From the NCBI GenBank assembly GCA_018266875.1, contig JAFDZR010000044.1, positions 1-49,418 on the forward strand: DNA of 49,418 nt, read 5' to 3'. Position 1 is the stretch's first letter. Each line of letters opens with the position of its first letter. Below are positions 36,098-45,920 of this stretch, piece by piece. A program made the translations under genes and the position numbers. Source of the DNA: Bacteroidota bacterium (lineage in GTDB: Bacteria; Bacteroidota; Ignavibacteria; Tepidaquicellales; Tepidaquicellaceae). The notes under the pieces are model-generated. The model did not search any database. It was not told the DNA's origin and saw nothing but the letters and a program-made list of their open reading frames with translations.

Positions 36098-36137
36098 AAC
36101 CCTGAATTTCATTTATAAATTTAGGGTTTTCTTTTTT
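36098..36137 (+). terminator. Intrinsic terminator after the OppD-type gene
   Basis: AACCCTGAATTT (36098-36109) pairs with AAATTTAGGGTT (36117-36128) over 12 bp with one G-U pair and a 7-nt loop. A T-rich tract follows. Confidence 0.9.
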
Positions 36138-36142
36138 ATATC

Positions 36143-37426
36143 ATGAATTTACTTATCAAAGACATAAGCCAGCTTGTAACCTGCAGAAACAAAGGGAAAT
36201 TTCCAAAGGCAGGTAAAAAACAATCCGACATCGGACTCATTAAGAACGGAAATATATTTATTGAAAAAGGAAAAATTGCATTTGCCGGAAGCAGCAGCGA
36301 ACTCAAGAGATTTCTGTCAGCAGGTTCCGCAAAAAATTATGATGTGATCGAAGCTAAAGGCAAAGTTATCACACCCGGTTTCATTGACTCTCATACTCAT
36401 TTTGTATTTGCAGGTTCAAGGGAAGATGAATATGAAATGAGACAATCCGGAAAAACATATCAGCAGATCGCAAAGGCGGGCGGCGGAATTTTATCAACTG
36501 TTGACGCTGTGAGGAAGACCAATAAAGCCGGGCTGAATGAAATATCCGAAAAGAGACTTGGAAAATTTATTCGTTACGGTACCACGACGATCGAAGGCAA
36601 ATCAGGATACGGACTTGATCTTGGAAATGAAATCAAAATCCTCGAGGTAATGAAAGATCTAAATGCGGAAAATAAATACGGAATGGATATTATTCCGACT
36701 TTCCTCGGCGCTCATTCCGTTCATCCTTCTAAAAAGAAAGATGAATACATTTACGAGATATGTCACAATATGATCTCAATTATTTCAAAGGAAGAACTTG
36801 CGGTATTCATTGATGTTTTCGTTGAGGAAAATTATTTCACAAAAGAAGATGCGGATAAGATCTTTACTTTCGGAAAAAAATACGGACTCATACCGAAGCT
36901 TCACACAGATCAGTTTAATTCCATCGGAGGAATTGAAACTGCGGTTAATCACAGCGCAGCTTCGGTGGATCATCTCGAAGTATTAAATGATGAGGATATT
37001 GAACTGCTGGCGGCTCATAATAAGGATAAGAGCAAAAGAAATATTATTGCAGCCGTGCTTCCGGGCGTGTCATATTTTCTTGATATACCATATGCGCCTG
37101 CGCGAAAACTTATTTCTAAAAATATTCCCGTTGCGCTTGCAACGGATTTCAACCCGGGAAGCTGCATGACTGAAAATTTGCAGACGATAATGTCTCTCGC
37201 ATCCGTTCATCTGAAAATGAACGCCGCAGAAATTTTAAATGCAGTTACGATCAATGCAGCTTTTTCATTGAACATAGAAAATAAAACAGGAAGCATTGAG
37301 CCGGGAAAACAGGCGGACCTGCTTATTTTTGACATGCCCTCATACAAGTATCTGGTTTACAACTTCGGCGTGAACAATCTTGAATCAGTTATCAAAAAAG
37401 GAAAAATAGTTTTTCAAAATCAATAA
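36143..37426 (+). CDS. hutI: Imidazolonepropionase
   Basis: HutI hydrolyses imidazolone-5-propionate to N-formimino-glutamate, the third step of histidine breakdown. The 427-aa amidohydrolase has the metal motif GFIDSHTHFVFAGSR (His84, His86). Substrate-pocket segments include GGGILSTV and TTIEGKSGYGLD. Further metal ligands are likely in TFLGAHSVHP, KLHTDQF and ATDFNPGS. The C-terminal sandwich ends with GSIEPGKQADLLIFD. No hutH, hutU or hutG gene is adjacent. A sugar-dehydrogenase lipoprotein gene starts 10 bp later. Confidence 0.96.
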   Translation: MNLLIKDISQLVTCRNKGKFPKAGKKQSDIGLIKNGNIFIEKGKIAFAGSSSELKRFLSAGSAKNYDVIEAKGKVITPGFIDSHTHFVFAGSREDEYEMRQSGKTYQQIAKAGGGILSTVDAVRKTNKAGLNEISEKRLGKFIRYGTTTIEGKSGYGLDLGNEIKILEVMKDLNAENKYGMDIIPTFLGAHSVHPSKKKDEYIYEICHNMISIISKEELAVFIDVFVEENYFTKEDADKIFTFGKKYGLIPKLHTDQFNSIGGIETAVNHSAASVDHLEVLNDEDIELLAAHNKDKSKRNIIAAVLPGVSYFLDIPYAPARKLISKNIPVALATDFNPGSCMTENLQTIMSLASVHLKMNAAEILNAVTINAAFSLNIENKTGSIEPGKQADLLIFDMPSYKYLVYNFGVNNLESVIKKGKIVFQNQ

Positions 37427-37435
37427 ATATTATAA

Positions 37436-38605
37436 ATGAAAAGATATAATATATTTCTGTATGTGATTATTCTGCTATTGAATTTTAATTTTGTATCATG
37501 TAAGGCAGAAGACAAAAAATTAACGGAAGAAAAACCGAAAGAGGCTGTTAAGGAAAATAAAACAAGCAAAGATAATGCGGAATACAAAACCGAACTTTTT
37601 GCGGAAGATCTTTACGTGCCGTGGAGTATTGTATTCACCTCCCCGGAGAGAATGCTTGTTAATGAAAGGAACGGAAAATTGAGGATAATACTAAACGGAA
37701 AACTGCAGGATAACCCGCTTAAAGAATTTGAAGACGTTTCATCCCGCGGAGAGGAGGGACTGATGGGACTGGCGCCGGATCCGGATTATAAAAACAATAA
37801 GTACTTATATCTGAGTTATGCATATGACAGCGGTGATAAACTTAATGTTAAAGTCGTAAGATATACGGATAACGGAAATGAACTTTCAGATGAAAAAGTA
37901 ATCCTGGATAATCTGCCTGCCGAGAGATATCACGCAGGATGCCGTATAAAATTCGGACCCGACGGAAAATTATATATTACAACCGGTGACGCCGGAGAAA
38001 GGGAGCTTGCGCAGGACATTAACAATCTTTACGGAAAGATATTAAGGATAAATTCAGACGGAACAATTCCCTCGGACAATCCATTTCCCGGAAATCCGGT
38101 CTGGAGTTACGGGCACCGGAATTCACAGGGAATCGACTGGTATCCCGGAACTGACATAATGTATTCCACAGAGCACGGACCATCAGGATTTGACGGACCG
38201 GGAGGAGGTGATGAAGTGAATGTTATTGTAAAAGGAGGCAACTACGGATGGCCGGTTGTATCTCATGAGAAAAGCAGAGAAGGAATGGTCTCGCCCCTGC
38301 TGGTCTTTACTCCTGCGGTTGCGCCGGCTTCAGGTATGTTTTATATTTCAGATTCAATTCCTGAATTTAAAAATAATTTTTTCTTCGGATGTCTGAGAGG
38401 AAATGCAATATACAGAGTCATTGTTGATGAGAATGATTACTCAAAAATAAAATCTTTTGAGAAGCTTGAAGGAATTGACTTCGGCAGAATAAGGGAAGTA
38501 ATGCAGGGACCGGACGGAGCAATATATTTTTCCACAAGCAATAAAGACGGAAGAGGATCTGTAAGGGAAAATGATGATAAGATCTACAGGATCGTAAAGA
38601 AATAA
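37436..38605 (+). CDS. PQQ-dependent sugar dehydrogenase-like lipoprotein
   Basis: This 389-aa protein has a lipoprotein signal (FVSC, Cys22) and a Lys/Glu-rich linker. A six-bladed propeller of the soluble aldose sugar dehydrogenase (GDH-B/YliI) type follows. Visible motifs are PWSIVFTSPERMLV, GEEGLMGLAPDP, RYHAGCRIKFGPDGKLY with the probable catalytic His, YGHRNSQGIDWYP, STEHGPSG and GGDEVNVIVKGGNYGWP. It probably oxidises sugars in the periplasm or at the membrane. It is 10 bp after hutI, though no metabolic link is obvious. Confidence 0.92.
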   Translation: MKRYNIFLYVIILLLNFNFVSCKAEDKKLTEEKPKEAVKENKTSKDNAEYKTELFAEDLYVPWSIVFTSPERMLVNERNGKLRIILNGKLQDNPLKEFEDVSSRGEEGLMGLAPDPDYKNNKYLYLSYAYDSGDKLNVKVVRYTDNGNELSDEKVILDNLPAERYHAGCRIKFGPDGKLYITTGDAGERELAQDINNLYGKILRINSDGTIPSDNPFPGNPVWSYGHRNSQGIDWYPGTDIMYSTEHGPSGFDGPGGGDEVNVIVKGGNYGWPVVSHEKSREGMVSPLLVFTPAVAPASGMFYISDSIPEFKNNFFFGCLRGNAIYRVIVDENDYSKIKSFEKLEGIDFGRIREVMQGPDGAIYFSTSNKDGRGSVRENDDKIYRIVKK

Positions 38606-38609
38606 TCAG

Positions 38610-38637
38610 GAATTAAAATTACGAATTAAGAATAAAC
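38610..38637. repeat. Heptamer array, AATTACG/AATTAAG type
   Basis: The words AATTAA, AATTACG, AATTAAG and AATAAAC follow each other with 6-7-nt spacing in the gap between the sugar-dehydrogenase gene and the hisA homologue. Confidence 0.7.
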
Positions 38638-38714
38638 AGAATTGAAAAACCAACTTTTTTTTAATCTGTTTCTTTTGTACTGATGACATGGCGATTAAGC
38701 GGAGTAATTATGGA

Positions 38715-39479
38715 CTATTTTACATCGGGAAGTTCTAACGATGTATCCTGTGATTCCAGATCCCTCCAGATCCTCTGACACGGAAACTGATTCTCATATA
38801 AAGCTCTTGAGATCATCACAGAGTCTATTGAAAGATGTTCAATGCTCATTACTTTTTTCAGATCAAGATAATTTGATATTCCGCCTGCCGAGGTGATCTT
38901 CAGATCCGTGTTGTTGGCAATTTCAAGAAGTCTTTCGATATGCGGACCGGATAGGTTTCCGACTCTTGTCACATCCTGATAAATGATCCTCTTTACTCCG
39001 ATCGATTCCATCTTTTTTGCAAAATCCAGAGGAGTGATGTCTGCATAATTAATCCAGCCGTCAACTACTACATTGTTCAGCTTTTCATCAATGCCGATTA
39101 CCACTTTGCTGTTACTGAATTCATCTATTGCAGCTTTAATGAAACCGGGATCATTCAGCGCAGCAGTGCCGATCACAATTCTGTAAACACCAAGTTCCTT
39201 AATGACTTTACGGGCAGTTTCAATATCCCTGATTCCACCTCCGAGCTGAACAGGAATATCAACTGACTCGGTTATCTCTCTGATAATATCAAAATTTTTC
39301 ATATCACCGAAAAGGGCACCGTCAAGGTCTGTAATATGAATGCACTTGAAGTTTTCTTTACGGAAAAGTTTTGCCATGATGATCGGGCTTTCGGAATAGA
39401 ACTCAGTGTTCTGATTCAGATCCTGAACTGTCCTAACGCATTTTCCGTCTTTTATGTCAATTACCGGTATTACAAGCAT
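38715..39479 (-). CDS. hisA: HisA homologue (ProFAR isomerase family) with altered catalytic loop
   Basis: This 254-aa TIM-barrel protein has the phosphate- and substrate-binding features of HisA: VIPVIDIKDGKCVR (catalytic base Asp8), VQLGGGIRD, IGTAAL, GIDEK (Asp131), GW, and TSAGGISNY. HisA isomerises ProFAR to PRFAR in histidine synthesis. However, the loop that normally reads R-D-G reads R-V-G here (Val173; codon 38961-38963 on the minus strand is GTC). The Asp at this position (Asp176 in Salmonella HisA) is a catalytic residue. No other his genes are nearby. It starts 13 bp after porZ, so they are probably co-transcribed. Confidence 0.85.
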   Translation of the reverse strand: MLVIPVIDIKDGKCVRTVQDLNQNTEFYSESPIIMAKLFRKENFKCIHITDLDGALFGDMKNFDIIREITESVDIPVQLGGGIRDIETARKVIKELGVYRIVIGTAALNDPGFIKAAIDEFSNSKVVIGIDEKLNNVVVDGWINYADITPLDFAKKMESIGVKRIIYQDVTRVGNLSGPHIERLLEIANNTDLKITSAGGISNYLDLKKVMSIEHLSIDSVMISRALYENQFPCQRIWRDLESQDTSLELPDVK

Positions 39480-39492
39480 AATTTTAATTTAC

Positions 39493-41763
39493 TTACTTTC
39501 GTACAACAGCGACTTTTCCGGTTCCCACCTTACTTCCGTCCTGATTGAATGCAACGATGATATAAATTCCGGTTGGAACAAGTTCGTTGTCTTTATTAAG
39601 TCCGTTCCAGGAAGCGATCCTTCCTCCCGGTGAATCAAATTCATTGATAACTTTTCCGCTTAGAGTGATAATTTTTATAATTGAATTCTCAATAAGTCCG
39701 TCGATTTTCAGAGTTACTCCTGAAGGAATGAGATATGGATTCGGAGAAGCAATGATCTTGTCAAATTCCTGCACAGGTTCAATTGCATTGGTTTTTAAAG
39801 CTGACATCCCGTTGAGAGTTCCGAAATAAGCGATGCCGGTTTTATTGCTGACTTCAATGGTTGTAATTTTATTGGATAAAATCGGACTGTTTGACGTATT
39901 GAATTTTTCTAACAAAGTAGCGCCGTCAGCTGACAAATGAAATACACCGTTTGTTTCGGTTCCGATCCATTTTTCATTTAGAATATCATTTGTAAGGGAG
40001 ATGCAGTTCTCAGTGAACGGCACTCTTAGATTTCCTGAAATAATACCGAGTTTCTGCGGTCTTGGTTTATTGTTCGGATTCTGAACTGCGCCGTAAGGAT
40101 TGCTTATAATAAAAACTCCGTTGTTTGTGGCAATCCAAATTTCATTGTTCTTTTCAACAATAACATCATTTACGTTTGTAACTTCAGATCCGAAATCCGC
40201 ATTTTCGTAAATACCGAACACATCATCCGCAGGATTATCTATTGTACCATTCTCATTGAAGAAATAAACTCCTGACCTTGCTCCGCTCAGCACTATCCAT
40301 TTTGTATTATAAGAATCCGTAACGGCTTCCGATAATGAAGCCCCGCCGATAAATGATGGATTCACAAAACCTACCCACTGGTTGTTTCCTTTGTATGCAT
40401 AAAGTGAACTGCCCGAGTTGGAAGCAAAGAATGTAACCCACATTATTCCGTTATTATCATAAGTGCCGCCGTAACTTGCGCAGAAATTCGCGTTGTTTGA
40501 AATTCCCGGAAGAATTGAATTGGTCGTATTGAAATTTGTTATCGTGTTCCCGTTAATTTCCGTCGGACCTCCTCCGAATCCATAAGCCCATACTTTTCCG
40601 TTTCCGGATTTAATTCTCTGGAACCAGTTCCCACTGCCTATTTCGGGATGACTTGCGATGTTATAATTTTCCCAGACCGAGCCATTGAAGGAGTAAAAAC
40701 CGTTATCAACGAGTCCTCCCGCAACCCAGATATGATCGTCATCATCAATCGTAATCTGACTGAACACGTTTGTATAGGGACTGTTTGGAAAAACAAAAGA
40801 GTAAGCATTGTTTACAGACAGGAAAATACCGTTGTTGGTCAGACCTGCAATAAGCTTATTGCTATTATCTGCCGTCAGAACTGAATATGAATTTGGATTC
40901 TGAAATTGTGTAATAGAAGAAAGATCATTACTGCTTGCGGAATAAATTGTAGAAACTGAAATAAAATACAGAAGATTACCGACAGTTTTAATGAATGGAG
41001 TCCTTGATCCGGAAACGTTATTGTTTGGGTAAGGCATCCAGTTAATACCGTCATAATAACTGAACCCTGTGCCTGAACCTGCAAAAACCTTATTGTCATA
41101 GGATTCGATCGTCTTAACTTCAGCATTCATTGCGCCGGCATTGTAATTCTGCCATGAAGAAGGATTGTTAAGGTTTGCATTAATGTCTGCATAAGCTACG
41201 CCGGTATTTGTCGCGGCGAATAATTTATTATTGCTTTCAGTAATTGAAAACACAGGTGTATTAATTGGGAAGCTGCCGAGTTTATAGTAAGGAGCGTCAA
41301 CGAAATTAAAACTTGAAGTGGAAATTTTCTGCATACCGTAACCCGTACCGACAAACATATAGCTTCCGGACAGATAAATATAATTTATGAACTTGTTGGA
41401 CTCTGTGGAATTCTTAATGTCATAAATATATTTCCAGCTCTGATCATTTGTGTTAAGAACGGATATGGAACCGTCTGTTGCACCGATCCAGAGTTTCCCG
41501 TTGTTGTCCAGGGCAATTGAAGATATATCATTATTTATGAGACCGTTAAGATTTGTATATTTTGTAAGAATATTTCCTGAACTGTTCTGAACCACAAAAA
41601 GACCTCCCCTTGAGGCGCAGTAAATCCTGTTCTGTGACGAATCAAAAGCAAGAGAAGTAACTGTTTTAAAGTCAGTATAATTCTCCCATTTTGAGTTCTG
41701 GGAAAAAACTTCCGGTAAAAATGATAAAAATATAACGAGAAATAATATACTTCTCTTCAGCAT
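39493..41763 (-). CDS. porZ: PorZ-like T9SS surface protein (two-propeller plus sorting domain)
   Basis: This 756-aa protein has a signal peptide ending VFSQ (about residue 21). Repeated two-component-regulator-type propeller strands are present, including WENYTDFKTVTSLAFDSSQN, KLWIGATDGSISVL, IWVAGG, IWIATNNGVFII and KWIGTETNGVFHLS. The C-terminal domain is FlgD-like and sorting-type (IASWNGLNKDNELVPTGIYI). Length and architecture match PorZ of Porphyromonas (776 aa), a surface component that supplies the anionic LPS anchor to T9SS cargo. Many two-component propeller proteins look similar, so the PorZ name is probable rather than certain. Confidence 0.75.
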   Translation of the reverse strand: MLKRSILFLVIFLSFLPEVFSQNSKWENYTDFKTVTSLAFDSSQNRIYCASRGGLFVVQNSSGNILTKYTNLNGLINNDISSIALDNNGKLWIGATDGSISVLNTNDQSWKYIYDIKNSTESNKFINYIYLSGSYMFVGTGYGMQKISTSSFNFVDAPYYKLGSFPINTPVFSITESNNKLFAATNTGVAYADINANLNNPSSWQNYNAGAMNAEVKTIESYDNKVFAGSGTGFSYYDGINWMPYPNNNVSGSRTPFIKTVGNLLYFISVSTIYSASSNDLSSITQFQNPNSYSVLTADNSNKLIAGLTNNGIFLSVNNAYSFVFPNSPYTNVFSQITIDDDDHIWVAGGLVDNGFYSFNGSVWENYNIASHPEIGSGNWFQRIKSGNGKVWAYGFGGGPTEINGNTITNFNTTNSILPGISNNANFCASYGGTYDNNGIMWVTFFASNSGSSLYAYKGNNQWVGFVNPSFIGGASLSEAVTDSYNTKWIVLSGARSGVYFFNENGTIDNPADDVFGIYENADFGSEVTNVNDVIVEKNNEIWIATNNGVFIISNPYGAVQNPNNKPRPQKLGIISGNLRVPFTENCISLTNDILNEKWIGTETNGVFHLSADGATLLEKFNTSNSPILSNKITTIEVSNKTGIAYFGTLNGMSALKTNAIEPVQEFDKIIASPNPYLIPSGVTLKIDGLIENSIIKIITLSGKVINEFDSPGGRIASWNGLNKDNELVPTGIYIIVAFNQDGSKVGTGKVAVVRK

Positions 41764-42025
41764 AATTTAATTAATTAATTTAAATATAAAATCAGAACAG
41801 GTAGAAATGATAATTCTTTAATAATCCCTTCGAAGATAATGAAAAAATTGCGGTTTTAATTGATAATCAGTTCCAATATTGAGTATTTAATATATAAAAT
41901 CAATATAATTTTTTTATTCAATTTTTTACAACAGGGACATTAAAAGATATACTCATTAAAGAGCACAAAAAAATAAAAATATTATCACACAGACCGGCTG
42001 GTGGAAAAAGTTAAAGCAATCAGGT

Positions 42026-42058
42026 AATTACAAATTGCAAATTACGAATGTCAAATTA
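42026..42058. repeat. Heptamer array, AATTACA-AATTGCA-AATTACG-AATGTCA
   Basis: Four heptamers (AATTACA, AATTGCA, AATTACG, AATGTCA) and a partial fifth follow in exact 7-nt register. AATGTCA recurs at 48754-48760. Confidence 0.9.
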
Positions 42059-42100
42059 GTTACTCGTAAAAAGTAAATGGTTAATAGTGGGAAATTTACA

Positions 42101-42149
42101 TTTAACATTTAACATTTAAGATTTAACTTTTAAGATTTAACATTTAACG
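42101..42149. repeat. Heptamer array, seven TTTAACA-type units
   Basis: Seven units (TTTAACA, TTTAACA, TTTAAGA, TTTAACT, TTTAAGA, TTTAACA, TTTAACG) fill 49 bp without a break. On the minus strand and shifted in phase they read AATGTTA, the word also present at 48768-48774. Confidence 0.95.
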
Positions 42150-42313
42150 CAGAGTCAATTCTTAACTCCAGATTGGGATTTTTTCTTCTTTGTTACTTGA
42201 CACTTTGATAGTAAAAAAGGTTTTTGTCTTTGAAGTAAAAGTAAATTACATTAATTATTTATTTCATTTCTCAACTTAAATAAATATATTCAATCAACTT
42301 CCTTAATAAAATA

Positions 42314-45300
42314 ATGCCGGAATTTATTCACTTACATAATCATTCACACTACTCGCTTCTCGATGCAATATCATCAATAGACGGGCTGGTGGATGCCGCT
42401 GTAGAGAATAAAATGCACGCTGTTGCGCTCACTGATCACGGTGTAATGTACGGCGTTATGGATTTTTATAAGAAAGCAAAGAAAGCCGGCATCAAACCGG
42501 TGATCGGTTGTGAGGTTTATGTTGCGCAGTCGGGCACAAGGTTTGACAAGGGAAAGAAAAACGTCAAGGCAATTGAAGAAATAGAAATTCAGGATCTCGA
42601 AGGTTCCGATGGTCTTACTTCAGCAAATATAAATTATGCGCATCTCATTCTCCTTGCAAAAAACGAAACGGGTTACAGAAATCTCATCAAACTCGTATCA
42701 ATAGGTCATACAGAAGGATTTTATTACAAACCAAGGATAGATATGGAAGTGCTGGGGAAATATCATGAAGGTCTGATCGCAACTTCCGCATGCGCCGGCG
42801 GCGTGATATCATGTTATATAACAAGAGATGATATGAAAACCGCAGAGATAATGACGGGAAAATACAAGGATATATTCGGAGAAGATTTCTATCTGGAAAT
42901 ACAGGATCACGGTATTGCCGCCGAGAAGAAGGTATTGCATGCTATGCCTGTGCTGGCAAAAAAATTCGGAATAAAACTTATTGCCACAAATGATGTCCAT
43001 TACATTAAAAAGGAGCATGCCGTTGCGCACAATATTTATCTGAATCTAAGCGCAAAGCAGTCTGCAAAATCATTCAGAAATTCCGGACCGAATGAAGTGC
43101 TTACCAATCTGCGTTACGGTACCGATCAGATATATTTTAAATCCGCAAATGAAATGTGCGATCTCTTCAGAGACTTTCCGGAAGCAATCAGGTCAACTCT
43201 TGAAGTCACTGAGAAATGCAATCTTGATCTGGATCTTTCAAAAAACCACATGCCGAATTACTCTATTCCAGATGATGAGAAAGATTCGGGGAATTACGAT
43301 GAATACCTTGAGAAAATTTCATATGAAGGAATGAGAAAAATTTATCCCGAAGGGTCTGAAACCGCTGAGAAAAGACTTCAGTATGAACTTGATATTATTA
43401 AGAAAATGAATTTCTCGGGATATTTTCTTATAGTGAGGGATTTTATTAGTTATGCACAGAGTATCGGAATTCTGGTCGGACCGGGAAGGGGAAGCGCTGC
43501 GGGAAGTCTGGTATGTTACTGTATAGGAATTACAAATGTAAATCCTCTTGATTACGGACTGTTATTTGAAAGATTTCTGAATCCTGAAAGAGTATCAATG
43601 CCTGACATCGATATTGATTTTCAGGATGACAGAAGGGAAGAGGTAATCCGGTATGCGAGGGAAAAATACGGCAACGATTCCGTAGCTCAGATTGTAACAT
43701 TCAACAAACTTGCCCCCAGGGGTGTTCTCAAAGATGTTGGCAGAGTCCTGAATTTTCCTTTCCAGGAAATTAACGATCTTACCAAAACCATTCCTATCAT
43801 TTTCGGAAAGGTTAAGAAGCTTACCGAGTGCTATAAAGAAGAAGCTGATTTTAAAAATTATTTTCTTACAGGTGATGCGGCGCAGAAAGAAGAAAAGAAA
43901 AAGCTGCTTGAATACTGTCTTGTGCTCGAAAATCTGAATAAGAATTCTTCAATTCATGCATCCGGTCTTGTGATAGCTCCCGGTAATGTTACTGAATATG
44001 TGCCTTTGTCAAAAGCTACAGGTGTAGATGATGTATACTGTACTCAGTTTGATATGAATCAGCTGGAGGATGCCGGACTAATTAAAATTGACTTCCTGGG
44101 TCTTAAAGAACTTAAGGTAATCAGGAGAATTCTGGATCTGGTGAATGAAAAATATGATAAGAAGCTGACCATAAACGACATTCCTCTTGACGATCCTGCT
44201 ACTTATGATCTTTTTTCCTCCGGTTCGACAATCGGCATCTTTCAGTTCTCGAAAAGCAAAATGCGTGAATATCTGGCAAAGCTGAAACCAAGGAACATAA
44301 ACGACCTTGCCGCAATGAATGCATTGTACAGACCGGGACCAATGAATTACATACCTGAATTTATTGACAAAAAAAACGGAATTGTCCCGATCACATACCT
44401 GCATCCACTGATGGAAAAAACCCTGAAGGAAACATACGGAATTATTGTTTATCAGGAACAGGTGATGCAGATCGCAAGAGACATAGCGGGATTTTCACTT
44501 GCCGAAGCAGATAATATGCGTAAGGCCATGGGGAAAAAGATCAGGGAAATAATGATGAAGTTCAAAGAGAGATTTGTCAAAGGCGCGACAGAGAATAATG
44601 TGGATAAAAAAATTGCAGTTGAGATCTTTGATCTCATGCTGAAATTCGCAGACTACGGTTTCAATAAATCCCACGGAGTGGCATATTCCATACTTGCATT
44701 TTATACGGCATATCTGAAGACACATTATCCTGCGGAGTTTTTTGCAGTATCAATGTCATGCAGGAAAGATGATGATGCGGAGCTTCAGCAGCTTGCCAAT
44801 GAATGCAGAAAAATGAAAATAAATCTTAAAGCTCCCGATGTAAATGAAAGCGAACTTGATTTTGCGATAAAGTATAACGGGAAAAACAATGATGAAGCCG
44901 AAATTCTCTACGGTCTGAGCGCAATTAAAAATGTCGGAGTAAAAGCCGCTCAGAATATTATAGATGAAAGGAACAAAAACGGAAAATACATTAATTTTCT
45001 TGACCTTCTCAAGAGAGCTGACCTGAGGCTTGTCAACAAGAAAGCCATAGAGAATCTCATTTATTCAGGGGCATTTGACACTACCGATCCGGTGCGGAGA
45101 AAACTTTTTCTGAACATAGAAAGAGCGACAATGTATGCTCAGAGATACAGCACAAGCGAAGCAGCAAACGGCCAGGAAGGTCTTTTCGGCGAGTCAAAAT
45201 CATTTCAGAAAATCGAAGATATTATTATAGAGGATTATCCCGAATTTCCCGAATCCGAAAAATTCAACAGGGAAAAATATTCAATTGGATTTTACATTAC

Positions 45301-45886
45301 AGGACATCCGCTTGCAAAGTATGAAAAGGATATCGAGAATTTCATTGATCTCACATTCGGCGACGATCCCGGAGAGATAGATTTTAAAAAGATAAGGACA
45401 GTTACCATGTGCGGCGTCATAAATGATTTTCAGGAAAAGATGTCCCAGAGAGGAAGCAAATTTGCCGTGTTCAATCTCGTGGATTTTTACGGATCCGGAG
45501 AGTGTGTTGCATTTTCCGGGCTGTATGAAAAGAAGAATCACCTTTTCAGAAATGACATGCCTGTAATAGTAAAAGGCAGACCTGATGAGAACGGGGATAA
45601 GATAAAACTTCTTGTGGAAGAGATATACAGCATAGATACATTCCTTGAAATTTTCACAAGGAATCTTGTAATAAATATTGACGAGAGGGAAACGGATATA
45701 AGCCGCATACATTCAATAAGAGACATGGTAATTAATAATTCGGGAAATTCAAAACTTTTTTTTAATGTCATCAGCAGTACAAACTGCAGGGCTTTTGTTT
45801 CAAAGGAAATAAAAATAAAAGCAACAAAGGAATTAATTTCAAACTTGAAATTATTAGTTGGAGAAAATAACTTAAAGCTAAACTAA
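42314..45886 (+). CDS. dnaE: DNA polymerase III alpha subunit
   Basis: This is the replicative polymerase of DnaE1 type, 1190 aa. The N-terminal PHP domain begins with HLHNHSHYSLLDA (residues 6-18) and ALTDHGVMYG. The palm holds PGRGSAAGSLV and the catalytic Asp pair in PDIDIDF (Asp431, Asp433). Fingers and beta-binding regions follow: GIFQFSKSKMREYL, RPGPMNYIPEF, YQEQVMQIARDIAGFSLAEAD and FNKSHGVAYS. An OB domain lies near residues 1020-1110 (MCGVINDFQEKMSQRGSKFA). The length is standard. trxA follows 34 bp later. Confidence 0.97.
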   Translation: MPEFIHLHNHSHYSLLDAISSIDGLVDAAVENKMHAVALTDHGVMYGVMDFYKKAKKAGIKPVIGCEVYVAQSGTRFDKGKKNVKAIEEIEIQDLEGSDGLTSANINYAHLILLAKNETGYRNLIKLVSIGHTEGFYYKPRIDMEVLGKYHEGLIATSACAGGVISCYITRDDMKTAEIMTGKYKDIFGEDFYLEIQDHGIAAEKKVLHAMPVLAKKFGIKLIATNDVHYIKKEHAVAHNIYLNLSAKQSAKSFRNSGPNEVLTNLRYGTDQIYFKSANEMCDLFRDFPEAIRSTLEVTEKCNLDLDLSKNHMPNYSIPDDEKDSGNYDEYLEKISYEGMRKIYPEGSETAEKRLQYELDIIKKMNFSGYFLIVRDFISYAQSIGILVGPGRGSAAGSLVCYCIGITNVNPLDYGLLFERFLNPERVSMPDIDIDFQDDRREEVIRYAREKYGNDSVAQIVTFNKLAPRGVLKDVGRVLNFPFQEINDLTKTIPIIFGKVKKLTECYKEEADFKNYFLTGDAAQKEEKKKLLEYCLVLENLNKNSSIHASGLVIAPGNVTEYVPLSKATGVDDVYCTQFDMNQLEDAGLIKIDFLGLKELKVIRRILDLVNEKYDKKLTINDIPLDDPATYDLFSSGSTIGIFQFSKSKMREYLAKLKPRNINDLAAMNALYRPGPMNYIPEFIDKKNGIVPITYLHPLMEKTLKETYGIIVYQEQVMQIARDIAGFSLAEADNMRKAMGKKIREIMMKFKERFVKGATENNVDKKIAVEIFDLMLKFADYGFNKSHGVAYSILAFYTAYLKTHYPAEFFAVSMSCRKDDDAELQQLANECRKMKINLKAPDVNESELDFAIKYNGKNNDEAEILYGLSAIKNVGVKAAQNIIDERNKNGKYINFLDLLKRADLRLVNKKAIENLIYSGAFDTTDPVRRKLFLNIERATMYAQRYSTSEAANGQEGLFGESKSFQKIEDIIIEDYPEFPESEKFNREKYSIGFYITGHPLAKYEKDIENFIDLTFGDDPGEIDFKKIRTVTMCGVINDFQEKMSQRGSKFAVFNLVDFYGSGECVAFSGLYEKKNHLFRNDMPVIVKGRPDENGDKIKLLVEEIYSIDTFLEIFTRNLVINIDERETDISRIHSIRDMVINNSGNSKLFFNVISSTNCRAFVSKEIKIKATKELISNLKLLVGENNLKLN

Positions 45887-45920
45887 ATTTTTTTAAAAAA
45901 TAAACTGAAAGGATAATATA

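Larger units (their letters stand above)
41764..42313. other. Intergenic region upstream of dnaE with heptamer repeats
   Basis: This 550-bp divergent spacer between porZ (minus) and dnaE (plus) carries two heptamer arrays (42026-42058 and 42101-42149). Promoters for both genes must lie here. I find no open frame or RNA gene. A TTGACA word at 42197 is not matched by a convincing -10 box. Confidence 0.6.

Noticed and set aside
41764..42313. tRNA or other structured RNA in the long gap before dnaE
   Set aside because: No cloverleaf, T-loop-like GTTCGA context or strong hairpin is seen; the gap is dominated by AT-rich heptamer repeats.
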